Part shown: in pieces, positions 1 through 8,849 of the stretch
How the letters are laid out: each line of letters begins with the position of its first letter
How positions within the stretch are numbered: position 1 is the stretch's first letter
From: Rhodobacteraceae bacterium UBA1943
Lineage (GTDB): Bacteria; Pseudomonadota; Alphaproteobacteria; Rhodobacterales; Rhodobacteraceae
DNA length: 8,849 nt
Direction of reading: 5' to 3'
Assembly (NCBI GenBank): GCA_002336845.1
Contig: DDEX01000016.1
Span: 8,306-17,154, forward strand
The notes under the pieces: generated by a model
Told to the model about the DNA's origin: nothing
What the model saw: only the letters and a program-made list of their open reading frames with translations
Database searches by the model: none
Translations under genes and position numbers: made by a program

Positions 1-914
1 AGAAAGCCGAAGATCTCGCCCTTGGCGATGCGAAAGCTGACGTCGTTGACGGCGGTGAAATCGCCGAACCTTTGGGTCAGGTGTTCGGCCTCGATGGCAA
101 TCTCGCCATCGGTTGCATCGCGCGGTGGGATCACCACCTCCTGATCGTCACCGCGATCGGCCGCCGGCAAAAGCGCGATGAAGGCGCGGTCAAGATCGGC
201 CGCGCCGGTGCGCGCCAGAAGCTCTGCCGTCGTGCCCGTCGCCAGCACCTTGCCGGCGTTCATCGCCACCAGCCAGTCGAAACGCGCGGCCTCCTCCATA
301 TAGGCGGTGGCCGTGATCACGCTCATGTCGGGGCGCGTGGCGCGGATGCTGTCGATCAGATCCCAGAACTGGCGGCGCGACAGGGGATCGACGCCGGTCG
401 TCGGTTCATCAAGGATCAACAGGTCCGGGTCATGGATCAGCGCGCAACAAAGGCCCAGCTTCTGCTTCATGCCACCGGAAAGCTTTGCCGCCGGACGGTC
501 GCGGAACGGCGACATGCCGGTCGCTGTCAGCAGGTCAAGGATGCGGCGATCTCTTTCGGCCTTGTCATGGCCAAAGAGCCTGCCGAAGAACTCCAGATTC
601 TCCTCGACCGAAAGCGTCGGGTACAGGTTCTTGCCCAGCCCCTGCGGCATATAGGCGATGCGCGGGCAGACCCGGCTCCGGTGTCCGGCGTCGCGCATGT
701 CGCCCCCCAGCACATGCACGCCGCCGTCCTGGATCACGCGCGCCCCGGCAAGCAGCGACAGAAGGCTGGACTTTCCAACGCCGTCGGGACCGATCAGCCC
801 CACCATCATGCCGGCGGGGATGTCCAGCGTCACCCTGTCCAGCGCAGTAACCTTGCCGTAACGCAGGATCAGGTCACTGACCGATGCGACCGGCGGCTGG
901 TCTGCCCCGGTCAT
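1..914 (-). CDS. rbbA: RbbA-type ABC transporter ATP-binding/permease protein, N-terminal part (runs off left edge)
   Basis: The 304 visible codons hold one complete ABC nucleotide-binding domain and the first ~34 residues of a second. NBD1 has Walker A GPDGVGKS at residues 42-49 (Lys48), Q-loop Gln91, signature LSGGM at 145-149 and Walker B LLILDE at 165-170. The switch position reads ATAYMEEA, with Ala204 where most ABC ATPases have His. The second domain starts near residue 271 (EIAIEAEHL) and the window ends just before its Walker A. This matches the RbbA/YhiH family, whose members are about 900 residues: two NBDs followed by an ABC-2 type membrane domain. RbbA was described as a ribosome-associated ATPase in E. 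coli, but the fused permease and the YhiI partner next door point to an inner-membrane exporter; the substrate is unknown. The ATG at 914 overlaps the yhiI stop (ATGA). No clear Shine-Dalgarno sequence precedes it, so translation is probably coupled to yhiI. Confidence 0.9.
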   Translation of the reverse strand, partial: MTGADQPPVASVSDLILRYGKVTALDRVTLDIPAGMMVGLIGPDGVGKSSLLSLLAGARVIQDGGVHVLGGDMRDAGHRSRVCPRIAYMPQGLGKNLYPTLSVEENLEFFGRLFGHDKAERDRRILDLLTATGMSPFRDRPAAKLSGGMKQKLGLCCALIHDPDLLILDEPTTGVDPLSRRQFWDLIDSIRATRPDMSVITATAYMEEAARFDWLVAMNAGKVLATGTTAELLARTGAADLDRAFIALLPAADRGDDQEVVIPPRDATDGEIAIEAEHLTQRFGDFTAVNDVSFRIAKGEIFGF

Positions 915-1975
915 TTCACGACATTGGCAAGCGAGGCCGGCCATTCGGCATCGGGAAGCGTCTTCAGATAGGCCATGCCCGGGAGGCCGGTCTTCACATA
1001 GGCGACATAGCGGGAAAGCAGCTCTGGATCGACTTTTGCCCGAACTCTGAACATCAGCTTCTCACGCTCTTCCGCCGTCTCGACCGTCTTGGGGGTGAAT
1101 TGCGCCACATCCGCCACATAGGAAACCGTCGCCGGGATCACGATACCGGGGGCTGCATCCAGGGTCAGGCGCACCTCGGACCCGATCTGAACCCGCCCCG
1201 CCTGCGATGTGGGCAGGAACACCGTCATGTAGACATCGCCCAGATCGACAAGACTCAGGATCCGGCCCCCCGAGCCGACGACCTCGCCTTCCTGTGCGAC
1301 AAGATACTGGATACGACCGCTACGGGGGGCGACCAGCGTCGCATCGTCGATCGAGGCCGTGATGGAATCGATCGAGGCCTTTGCCGCATCAATCGCGGCC
1401 TCGGCGTCCACCACCTGCGCTTGGGCCGAAGTGATCCCGGCGAGAGCTGCCGCATGCGAAGCCTCGGCCGCGGCGACGCCCGCCTTTGCCTCGCGGTCCT
1501 TCGCGCGGTCGTCGTCAAGAACCTGCTGCGAGACCGCGTTCGTTTTCACCAGCTGTTCCGAACGGGCCAGCTTCTGGGCGGCGGCATCGGCCATGGCCTG
1601 CGCCTGATCCACCGCAGCCTCTGCCGCGCGCTCCTGTGCCTCGGCCTGGGCGACCATGGCCTTTGCAGTCTCGATAGCGATACTGGCCCGGCGCAGCTGT
1701 GCCTCGGCCTGGCGTTTCTGGGCGTTGAGCTGGACGACATCCATCTGCACAAGCACATCGCCCGCATTGACGACCTGACCTTCGGCCGCCGCAATGTCGG
1801 CGATACGGCCGCCGGTCAGCGCGGCGATGTCGATCTCGGTCGCCTCGATCCGGCCATTCGCGCCCACGATGCCCTCAGGCAGCGCCGGCGTGTCCAGCTT
1901 GGTCCAGGCAAAATAGGCCGCAACCGCCGCGACCACCAGAATGGTCGGAACAAGGTATTTCGGTTTCTGTTTCAC
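911..1975 (-). CDS. yhiI: HlyD-family periplasmic adaptor (membrane fusion) protein, YhiI-like
   Basis: This is an adaptor that should link an inner-membrane ABC exporter to an outer-membrane channel. A single N-terminal membrane anchor lies at about residues 8-24 (LVPTILVVAAVAAYFAW), with no lipobox cysteine. The first half of the barrel-sandwich (lipoyl-like) domain is about 41-79 (GRIEATEIDIAA...). A long Ala/Gln/Glu-rich alpha-helical hairpin or coiled coil spans about 80-208. The second lipoyl half is about 210-245 (ATLVAPRSGRIQYLV), followed by a beta-barrel region ending in the family stretch AQFTPKTVETAEEREKLMFR and VKTGLPG. The match is to E. coli YhiI, partner of RbbA, and rbbA follows here with a 4-base overlap. 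I chose the GTG at 1975 (354 aa) because GAGGG at 1981-1985 lies 5 bases upstream. The in-frame GTG at 1987 (358 aa) has no visible ribosome binding site. The substrate is unknown; toxic organic compounds or lipids would be guesses. Confidence 0.92.
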   Translation of the reverse strand: MKQKPKYLVPTILVVAAVAAYFAWTKLDTPALPEGIVGANGRIEATEIDIAALTGGRIADIAAAEGQVVNAGDVLVQMDVVQLNAQKRQAEAQLRRASIAIETAKAMVAQAEAQERAAEAAVDQAQAMADAAAQKLARSEQLVKTNAVSQQVLDDDRAKDREAKAGVAAAEASHAAALAGITSAQAQVVDAEAAIDAAKASIDSITASIDDATLVAPRSGRIQYLVAQEGEVVGSGGRILSLVDLGDVYMTVFLPTSQAGRVQIGSEVRLTLDAAPGIVIPATVSYVADVAQFTPKTVETAEEREKLMFRVRAKVDPELLSRYVAYVKTGLPGMAYLKTLPDAEWPASLANVVK

Positions 1976-1980
1976 GCCTG

Positions 1981-1985
1981 CCCTC
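1981..1985 (-). promoter_or_regulatory. Ribosome binding site of the yhiI-like gene
   Basis: GAGGG on the minus strand, 5 bases before the GTG at 1975. It favours that start over the GTG at 1987, which would lie inside or upstream of this element. Confidence 0.5.
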
Positions 1986-2155
1986 ACTTGCTGCGCCGCG
2001 GCATCCTTGAATGCCGATGTTATTTGTGGGGAATCGTCAATACAAGCGCAGCCCCACGCTTCACCCTCCGGGCATCGCTTTTTCGGGGTGACGCGGTGGC
2101 GCCGCGAAGTGTAGGCACCAGATACGGCACGGAAATGACAATCCGTCCGGCCTCT

Positions 2156-2175
2156 CCGCAGTCCTTGGCCTGCGG
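2156..2175 (-). terminator. Possible weak terminator hairpin after the P-type ATPase gene
   Basis: CCGCAG (2156-2161) and CTGCGG (2170-2175) can pair as a 6-bp GC stem with an 8-base loop. They start 5 bases beyond the ATPase stop codon (2181-2183). No T-run follows on the minus strand, so this would be at best a weak or factor-dependent stop. The rest of the 1988-2180 gap contains no gene. A TTGACG element (2035-2040, minus strand) lies upstream of yhiI but has no well-spaced -10 partner, so I do not call a promoter. Confidence 0.22.
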
Positions 2176-2180
2176 CCCGA

Positions 2181-4784
<2,604 letters not shown>

Positions 4785-4791
4785 CAGCATG

Positions 4792-4797
4792 CCTTCT
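4792..4797 (-). promoter_or_regulatory. Ribosome binding site of the P-type ATPase gene
   Basis: AGAAGG on the minus strand. It is 7 bases from the ATG at 4784 but only 1 base from the ATG at 4790, so it favours the shorter product of 867 residues. Confidence 0.45.
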
Positions 4798-5035
4798 GCT
4801 GGCTATCAATGGCCGCGCTGACGAGGATGCCTGTCTTTGGCCCTCCTACGACATTCATCCCTTCGTAGCCGCTCGTCATTTCCTGTCGCTTCCTCATGTT
4901 TTGGCCCCACGCGCCGGCGACCGCACGCGGGTTGCGGCGGGAACAGTGTCGGGGAGTCGCGCCGGCTTGATCTGCATCATGGACCGGTGCAATCGCCCGT
5001 GCTTTCAAGCGCAAAAGCCCAGTCAGGCAGAGCAA

Positions 5036-5109
5036 TCAATCAGCATTGAGGACTTGACCATCTCAAATTGTCTGCTGCCTCAGCATCGAGCAATTTGATT
5101 TGGCGTCAA
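5036..5109 (+). promoter_or_regulatory. Putative operator/promoter region of the arginine deiminase operon
   Basis: The AT-richer stretch upstream of the operon holds three dyad elements. TCAAT-CAGC-ATTGA at 5036-5049 is a perfect 5-bp inverted repeat. TTGA-N5-TCAA lies at 5054-5066, and TTGAT-N5-GTCAA at 5095-5109. The last two resemble the FNR/ANR consensus TTGAT-N4-ATCAA but are one base too short and one base too long. ADI operons in other bacteria are often under ANR/FNR-type oxygen control or ArgR-type arginine control. Which regulator binds here is inference. Confidence 0.35.
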
Positions 5110-5154
5110 GCCTCGATAGCTTTGGGTTGAGATTTGCACATCGGAGTTAACCGT

Positions 5155-5160
5155 AGGGAG
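5155..5160 (+). promoter_or_regulatory. Ribosome binding site of the YfcC-family carrier gene
   Basis: AGGGAG lies 7 bases before the ATG at 5168. This near-ideal spacing fixes the start of the first gene of the operon. Confidence 0.7.
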
Positions 5161-5167
5161 ACCAGCC

Positions 5168-6637
5168 ATGACAGATCAGAACGCGCCAAGCGGCGATCCG
5201 GGCGCATCGGAAAACGATCCCGCCCATGGTCTCGCATCCCGTTTTCCGACTGCCTACACGATCCTTTTCCTGCTGATCATCTTTGTCGCCGCGCTGACCT
5301 GGATCATCCCCGCAGGCCAGTATGACCGGGTGATGAACGAGGAAATCGGCCGTGAAGTGGCCGTGGCTGGCACTTTCAAGACGGTCGAGGCGAACCCGCA
5401 GGGCTTTGTCGAGGTGATGCTGGCACCCGTCGCGGGTTTCTACGACCCCGACAGCTATGAGGCGAACGCCATCGATGTGGCGCTTTTCGTGCTGTTCCTT
5501 GGCGGCTTTCTTGGCGTGGTCAATGCGACCGGCGCGATCGACGCAGGGATCAAGACGGCGATGACCGCGATGAAGGGGCGCGAGATCTGGATGATCCCGA
5601 TCCTGATGTCGCTGTTTGCGCTTGGCGGCACGACCTATGGCATGGCCGAGGAGACGCTGGCCTTTTACGCGATCCTTATCCCGGTGATGATCGCCGCGGG
5701 CTATGATGCGGTGACGGGGGTGGCCACGATCCTGATCGGTGCGGGTATTGGCGTGCTGGGTTCCACCATCAACCCGTTTGCCACTGTCATCGCGGCCAAT
5801 GCGGCGGGCATTCCCTTTACCGAAGGCATGATCCTTCGCGTCGTGATCCTGCTGGGCGGGCTGGTGATCTGTGCGGCCTATGTCATGCGCTATGCGCATC
5901 GGGTCAAGACCGATCCGTCCCGCTCGATCGTGGCGGGCCAGGCCGATGCGCATCGCAGGCTGTTCCTGCACGCGGGGTTCGGCAATATGGAAGATGCCAC
6001 CCTGACAGGCACACAGAAGGTCGTCCTGATCATCTTTGCGCTGACCTTTGCGGCGATGATCTGGGGCGTCTCCAGCCAGGGCTGGTGGATGGACAAGATG
6101 GGTGCGCTGTTCTTCGGATCGGCCATCGTCATCGGTCTGGTGGGACGGCTGGGCGAAAAAAAGCTGACCGGCAGCTTCGTCGATGGCGCGCGCGATCTTC
6201 TGGGCGTCGCTCTGGTGGTCGGTCTTGCCCGCGGTATCGTGGTGATCATGGACAACGGGCTGATCGCCGACACGATCCTGCACGGTGCGGAACAGTCGCT
6301 GGGCGGCCTTGGCGATCTGGCCTTCATCAACCTGATGTTCTGGATCGAGGTCGGGATGAGTTTCTTCGTGCCGTCCTCTTCGGGGCTAGCGGTGCTGTCG
6401 ATGCCGATCATGGCGCCGCTTGCCGATTTCGCCGGTGTCGGGCGCGACCTGGTGGTCACGGCCTTCCAGTCGGCCAACGGGCTGGTGAACCTGATCAACC
6501 CGACCTTCGCGGTCGTGGTCGGCGGCCTTGCCATCGCGCATGTGTCCTACATCCGCTGGTTGGCCTTCATCTGGCCGCTGATGCTGATCCTGCTGGTCTT
6601 CATCACGGCGGCTCTCACTGTCGCCGCACTTCTGTAA
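5168..6637 (+). CDS. YfcC-family (DcuC superfamily) carrier, probable arginine/ornithine antiporter of the ADI operon
   Basis: A 489-residue polytopic inner-membrane protein. A hydrophilic N-terminal tail (1-25) is followed by a first helix at about 30-48, then roughly a dozen hydrophobic segments. Recognisable family stretches are GTTYGMAEETLAFY at 154-167, GSTINPFAT at 198-206, a cytoplasmic-type charged loop at about 241-280, FFVPSSSGLAVLSMPIMAP at 399-417 and NLINPT at 441-446. The paired GST-NP and PSSSG re-entrant-like segments are typical of the C4-dicarboxylate anaerobic carrier (DcuC/YfcC) fold. It is the first gene of an operon with arcA and arcB, 15 bases upstream of arcA. That context makes exchange of external arginine for internal ornithine its likely job, the role of ArcD elsewhere, although ArcD proper belongs to the APC superfamily. 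Substrate assignment rests on the neighbourhood, and citrulline or another basic amino acid is possible. Confidence 0.88.
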   Translation: MTDQNAPSGDPGASENDPAHGLASRFPTAYTILFLLIIFVAALTWIIPAGQYDRVMNEEIGREVAVAGTFKTVEANPQGFVEVMLAPVAGFYDPDSYEANAIDVALFVLFLGGFLGVVNATGAIDAGIKTAMTAMKGREIWMIPILMSLFALGGTTYGMAEETLAFYAILIPVMIAAGYDAVTGVATILIGAGIGVLGSTINPFATVIAANAAGIPFTEGMILRVVILLGGLVICAAYVMRYAHRVKTDPSRSIVAGQADAHRRLFLHAGFGNMEDATLTGTQKVVLIIFALTFAAMIWGVSSQGWWMDKMGALFFGSAIVIGLVGRLGEKKLTGSFVDGARDLLGVALVVGLARGIVVIMDNGLIADTILHGAEQSLGGLGDLAFINLMFWIEVGMSFFVPSSSGLAVLSMPIMAPLADFAGVGRDLVVTAFQSANGLVNLINPTFAVVVGGLAIAHVSYIRWLAFIWPLMLILLVFITAALTVAALL

Positions 6638-6652
6638 GGAAAGGTAGAAACC

Positions 6653-7882
6653 GTGTCCGATCAAACGCTTGGAGTTCACTCTGAAACTGGCAAGCTGCGT
6701 CAGGTCATCGTATGCCGGCCCAGCCTTGCTCACCGCCGGCTGACGCCCGACAATTGCCAGGAACTGCTGTTCGACGATGTGTTCTGGGTCAAGCAGGCGC
6801 AGAAGGACCATGACGTCTTCGCATCCGTCATGCGCGACGAGGGCGTCGAGGTGCTGGACGTGAACGACCTGCTGGCCGAGACGCTGGACCTGGCCGAGGG
6901 GCGCAAGTATGTGCTGGACCACCGCATCAACCGCGATCAGGTCGGCGTCGGCATGCTGGCCGAACTGCGGGCCTGGATGGAGGAGCTGCCCGGCGCGAAG
7001 CTGGCGGAATACCTGCTGGGCGGGCTGGCGACCGGCGATCTGCCGTTCAAGCCCAGCGGGTTGTTCGGGGCCTATCTTGGCCATCAGGGCCTGATCCTGC
7101 CGCCGCTGCCCAACGCGCTTTTCACCCGCGACAACTCGGCCTGGATCTATGGCGGGGTCTCGGTCAACCCGATGCACTGGCCGGCCCGGCGCCCCGAGAC
7201 GCTGCTGAACACCGCGATCTACAAGTTCCACCCCAAGTTCGCCGGCAAGGCCGAGATCTACTTCGGCGATCCCGGCGTGGATCACGGGCTGGCGACCGTC
7301 GAAGGCGGCGACATCATGCCGGTCGGCAATGGTACGGTGCTGGTCGGCATGGGCGAGCGGTCTTCACCGCAGGGCATCGGGCAACTGGCGGTCGCGCTGT
7401 TCGAAAAGGGCGCCGCCCAGCGGGTTCTGGCCTTTGCCATCCCGAAATCGCGCGCCGCGATGCACCTGGACACGATCTTTACCCTCTGCGGCGGCAACGT
7501 GGTCACGACCTTTCGCGAAGTGGCCGAGGAACTGGTCTGCTATGACCTGCGCCCCGGCAAGGGCGGGGCGGCGATAGAGTTCCGCCACGATCCGCGCCCG
7601 ATCTTCGAGATCGTGGCCGAGGTCCTGGGCTACAAGTCGCTGGAACTGGTCGCGACCGGCGGCAACACCGAGGAGGAACGCAAGCGCGAACAGTGGAATG
7701 ACGGCAACAACGTGCTCTGCCTGCGTCCGGGCGTGGTCATCGGCTATGACCGCAACGACGACACCAACGCGGCGCTGAAGGCCGCCGGCATCGATGTACG
7801 CGCCATTCCGGGCGCCGAGCTGGGCCGCGGCCGCGGCGGCAGCCACTGCATGTCCTGCCCCACCATCCGCGACGCCGTCTGA
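6653..7882 (+). CDS. arcA: Arginine deiminase
   Basis: Cytoplasmic enzyme that hydrolyses L-arginine to L-citrulline and ammonia, the first step of the ADI pathway. The product has 409 residues, close to the usual 405-420. The guanidine-modifying fold is recognisable and all expected catalytic residues are present: Asp160 in FTRD (157-160), Glu217 in VEGGD, His271 and Asp273 in HLDTIFT, and the nucleophile Cys399 in the C-terminal GRGRGGSHCMSCPTIRD (391-407). These correspond to Asp166, Glu224, His278, Asp280 and Cys406 of the Pseudomonas aeruginosa enzyme. The start is GTG at 6653. AAAGG at 6640-6644 lies 8 bases upstream, and the N-terminus (MSDQTLGVHSETGKLRQVIV) fits the family. The gene sits between the carrier and arcB, whose ribosome binding site overlaps the arcA stop codon. 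Release of ammonia also gives acid protection in many bacteria. Confidence 0.97.
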   Translation: MSDQTLGVHSETGKLRQVIVCRPSLAHRRLTPDNCQELLFDDVFWVKQAQKDHDVFASVMRDEGVEVLDVNDLLAETLDLAEGRKYVLDHRINRDQVGVGMLAELRAWMEELPGAKLAEYLLGGLATGDLPFKPSGLFGAYLGHQGLILPPLPNALFTRDNSAWIYGGVSVNPMHWPARRPETLLNTAIYKFHPKFAGKAEIYFGDPGVDHGLATVEGGDIMPVGNGTVLVGMGERSSPQGIGQLAVALFEKGAAQRVLAFAIPKSRAAMHLDTIFTLCGGNVVTTFREVAEELVCYDLRPGKGGAAIEFRHDPRPIFEIVAEVLGYKSLELVATGGNTEEERKREQWNDGNNVLCLRPGVVIGYDRNDDTNAALKAAGIDVRAIPGAELGRGRGGSHCMSCPTIRDAV

Positions 7883-7887
7883 GGAGG
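7881..7887 (+). promoter_or_regulatory. Ribosome binding site of arcB overlapping the arcA stop
   Basis: GAGGAGG lies 6 bases before the ATG at 7894 and shares two bases with the arcA stop codon TGA (7880-7882). It is the strongest Shine-Dalgarno sequence in the window and suggests high, coupled expression of arcB with arcA. Confidence 0.75.
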
Positions 7888-7893
7888 CACCGA

Positions 7894-8849
7894 ATGTCGT
7901 TCAACCTGAAAAACCGCCATTTCCTGACCCTCCGCGATTTCACCCCGGCCGAGATCGGTTTCCTTCTGAAGCTTTCGGCCGATCTGAAGACGGCGAAATA
8001 CGCCGGAACCGAAGTGCCGAAGCTGAAGGGCAAGGAGATCGCGCTGATCTTCGAGAAGGACAGCACCCGCACCCGCGTGGGCTTCGAGGTGGCGGCGCAT
8101 GACCAAGGCGCGACCGTGACCTATCTGGGGCCGTCCGGCAACCACATGGGCCACAAGGAAACCGTCAAGGACACCGCCCGCGTGCTGGGCCGCATCTACG
8201 ACGCGATCGAATACCGCGGCTTCGGGCAGGAAGTGGTGCAGACGCTGGCCGACTGGTCCGGCGTGCCGGTCTACAACGGGCTGACGGACGAGTTCCACCC
8301 GACCCAGATCCTCGCCGATTTCCTGACCATGCAGGAACATGCCGAAAAGCCGCTGCGTCAGGTGTCCTATTGCTTCCTTGGCGATGCCCGCAACAACATG
8401 GGCGACAGCCTGCTGATCGGCGGCGCCAAGATGGGCATGGACGTGCGGCTTTGCGCGCCAAAGACGCTGTGGCCGACGGCCGAGATTCAGGACTATGCAA
8501 ATGCCGTCGCCAAGGACACCGGGGCGCGGATCACGCTGACCGATTCCGTCGACGAGGGCGTGAAAGGGGTGGATTTCGTCTATACTGACGTGTGGCTCTC
8601 GATGGGCGAGGCCAAGGAGAAATGGGCTGACCGCATCAAGCTGCTGATGCCCTATCAGGTCAACGCCGAGGTGATGAAAAAAACCGGCAACCCGCGCGCC
8701 CGATTCATGCATTGCCTGCCTGCCTTCCACAACACCGAAACCACCGTCGGCCAGCAGATCAAGGACGAGTTCGGGCTCGACTGCATGGAAGTGACCGAGG
8801 AGGTCTTTGAAAGCCCGGCCTCGATCGTCTTCGACCAGGCCGAGAACCG
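7894..8849 (+). CDS. arcB: Ornithine carbamoyltransferase, catabolic type (3' end cut by right edge)
   Basis: In the ADI pathway this cytoplasmic enzyme phosphorolyses citrulline to ornithine and carbamoyl phosphate. There are 318 visible codons open to the edge; relatives are about 334-340 residues, so only some 15-20 are missing. The carbamoyl-phosphate motif STRTR is at 57-61, HPTQ at 135-138, the GDARNNMG stretch at 163-170, FVYTDVW at 228-234 with SMGEA (236-240) for ornithine binding, and HCLP at 273-276 with the conserved Cys274. The long-form sequence (for example EYRGFGQE at 106-113) resembles E. coli ArgI and catabolic ArcB proteins rather than the shorter anabolic ArgF of alphaproteobacteria. 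With arcA 11 bases upstream, the catabolic role is the better reading; anabolic argF is the alternative. The ATG at 7894 has an excellent ribosome binding site. Confidence 0.96.
   Translation, partial: MSFNLKNRHFLTLRDFTPAEIGFLLKLSADLKTAKYAGTEVPKLKGKEIALIFEKDSTRTRVGFEVAAHDQGATVTYLGPSGNHMGHKETVKDTARVLGRIYDAIEYRGFGQEVVQTLADWSGVPVYNGLTDEFHPTQILADFLTMQEHAEKPLRQVSYCFLGDARNNMGDSLLIGGAKMGMDVRLCAPKTLWPTAEIQDYANAVAKDTGARITLTDSVDEGVKGVDFVYTDVWLSMGEAKEKWADRIKLLMPYQVNAEVMKKTGNPRARFMHCLPAFHNTETTVGQQIKDEFGLDCMEVTEEVFESPASIVFDQAEN

Larger units (their letters stand above)
4791..5167. other. Divergent intergenic region between the P-type ATPase and the arginine deiminase operon
   Basis: This stretch of 377 bases separates two divergent transcription units and contains no gene I can support. 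Possible minus-strand frames ending at 4784 are short or start at TTG and resemble no family I know. The left two thirds (to about 4960) are GC-rich, with a 9-bp direct repeat CGCGCCGGC at 4910-4918 and 4958-4966. The right third (about 5030-5150) is visibly AT-richer, as expected of a promoter region. Promoters for both directions should lie here, but I see no textbook -35/-10 pair. Confidence 0.75.

Noticed and set aside
2017..2040. TTGACG and TAACAT as a promoter of the yhiI-like gene
   Set aside because: The two elements are on the correct strand but only 12 bases apart, too close for a standard sigma-70 promoter.
4921..4937. Short hairpin CCGCA...TGCGG in the intergenic region as a terminator
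   Set aside because: It has a stem of only 5 bp and no T-run, and no gene on either strand ends there.
5147..6283. A 378-codon minus-strand open frame across the YfcC-family gene
   Set aside because: Same codon-bias shadow effect. The product is a low-complexity His/Asp/Arg-rich sequence and the plus-strand frame is a clear membrane protein.
7744..8730. A 328-codon minus-strand open frame across arcA/arcB
   Set aside because: Antisense to two strongly conserved enzymes. There is no recognisable domain and no reason to expect a gene inside a compact operon.

Overview
The window is GC-rich DNA with strong G/C third-position bias. Every protein in it resembles proteobacterial families. An alphaproteobacterium of the Rhodobacterales (Paracoccus- or Rhodobacter-like) is my best guess, from base composition and gene style only; there is no rRNA or other marker to confirm it. 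I see no IS element, phage gene, tRNA, rRNA or CRISPR array.

Left part (1-4790), all on the minus strand. Reading in the direction of transcription, the first gene is a P2-type cation-transporting ATPase. After a 193-base gap come a membrane-fusion (HlyD-type) protein matching YhiI and, overlapping it by an ATGA junction, the 5' end of an RbbA-type double ABC ATPase/permease that leaves the window at base 1. The last two correspond to the first two members of the yhiI-rbbA-yhhJ efflux cluster known from enterobacteria.

Middle (about 4785-5167). This divergent intergenic region has no convincing protein gene. The half next to position 5168 is clearly more AT-rich than its surroundings. It carries several TTGA/TCAA elements and an 11-bp repeat, which makes it the likely control region for the rightward operon.

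Right part (5168-8849), all on the plus strand. This is a compact arginine deiminase (ADI) operon: a YfcC/DcuC-family carrier (probable arginine/ornithine exchanger), arcA (arginine deiminase) and arcB (catabolic ornithine carbamoyltransferase, cut by the right edge about 15-20 codons before its expected end). Gaps are 15 and 11 bases, and each gene has its own Shine-Dalgarno sequence. Arginine imported by the carrier is deiminated to citrulline and ammonia. Citrulline is then phosphorolysed to ornithine and carbamoyl phosphate, and ornithine leaves in exchange for more arginine. The carbamate kinase (arcC) that would harvest ATP is not in the window and would be expected just beyond the right edge.

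Taken together the window looks like an energy/stress locus: fermentative ATP supply and ammonia production on one side, ATP-driven cation transport and efflux on the other. The functional link between the two halves is inference. I did not find a clearly new system. The points most worth checking are the altered cation site of the P-type ATPase, the unusual operator-like elements upstream of the ADI operon, the YfcC-type carrier in place of classical ArcD, and the missing switch histidine in the first RbbA nucleotide-binding domain.
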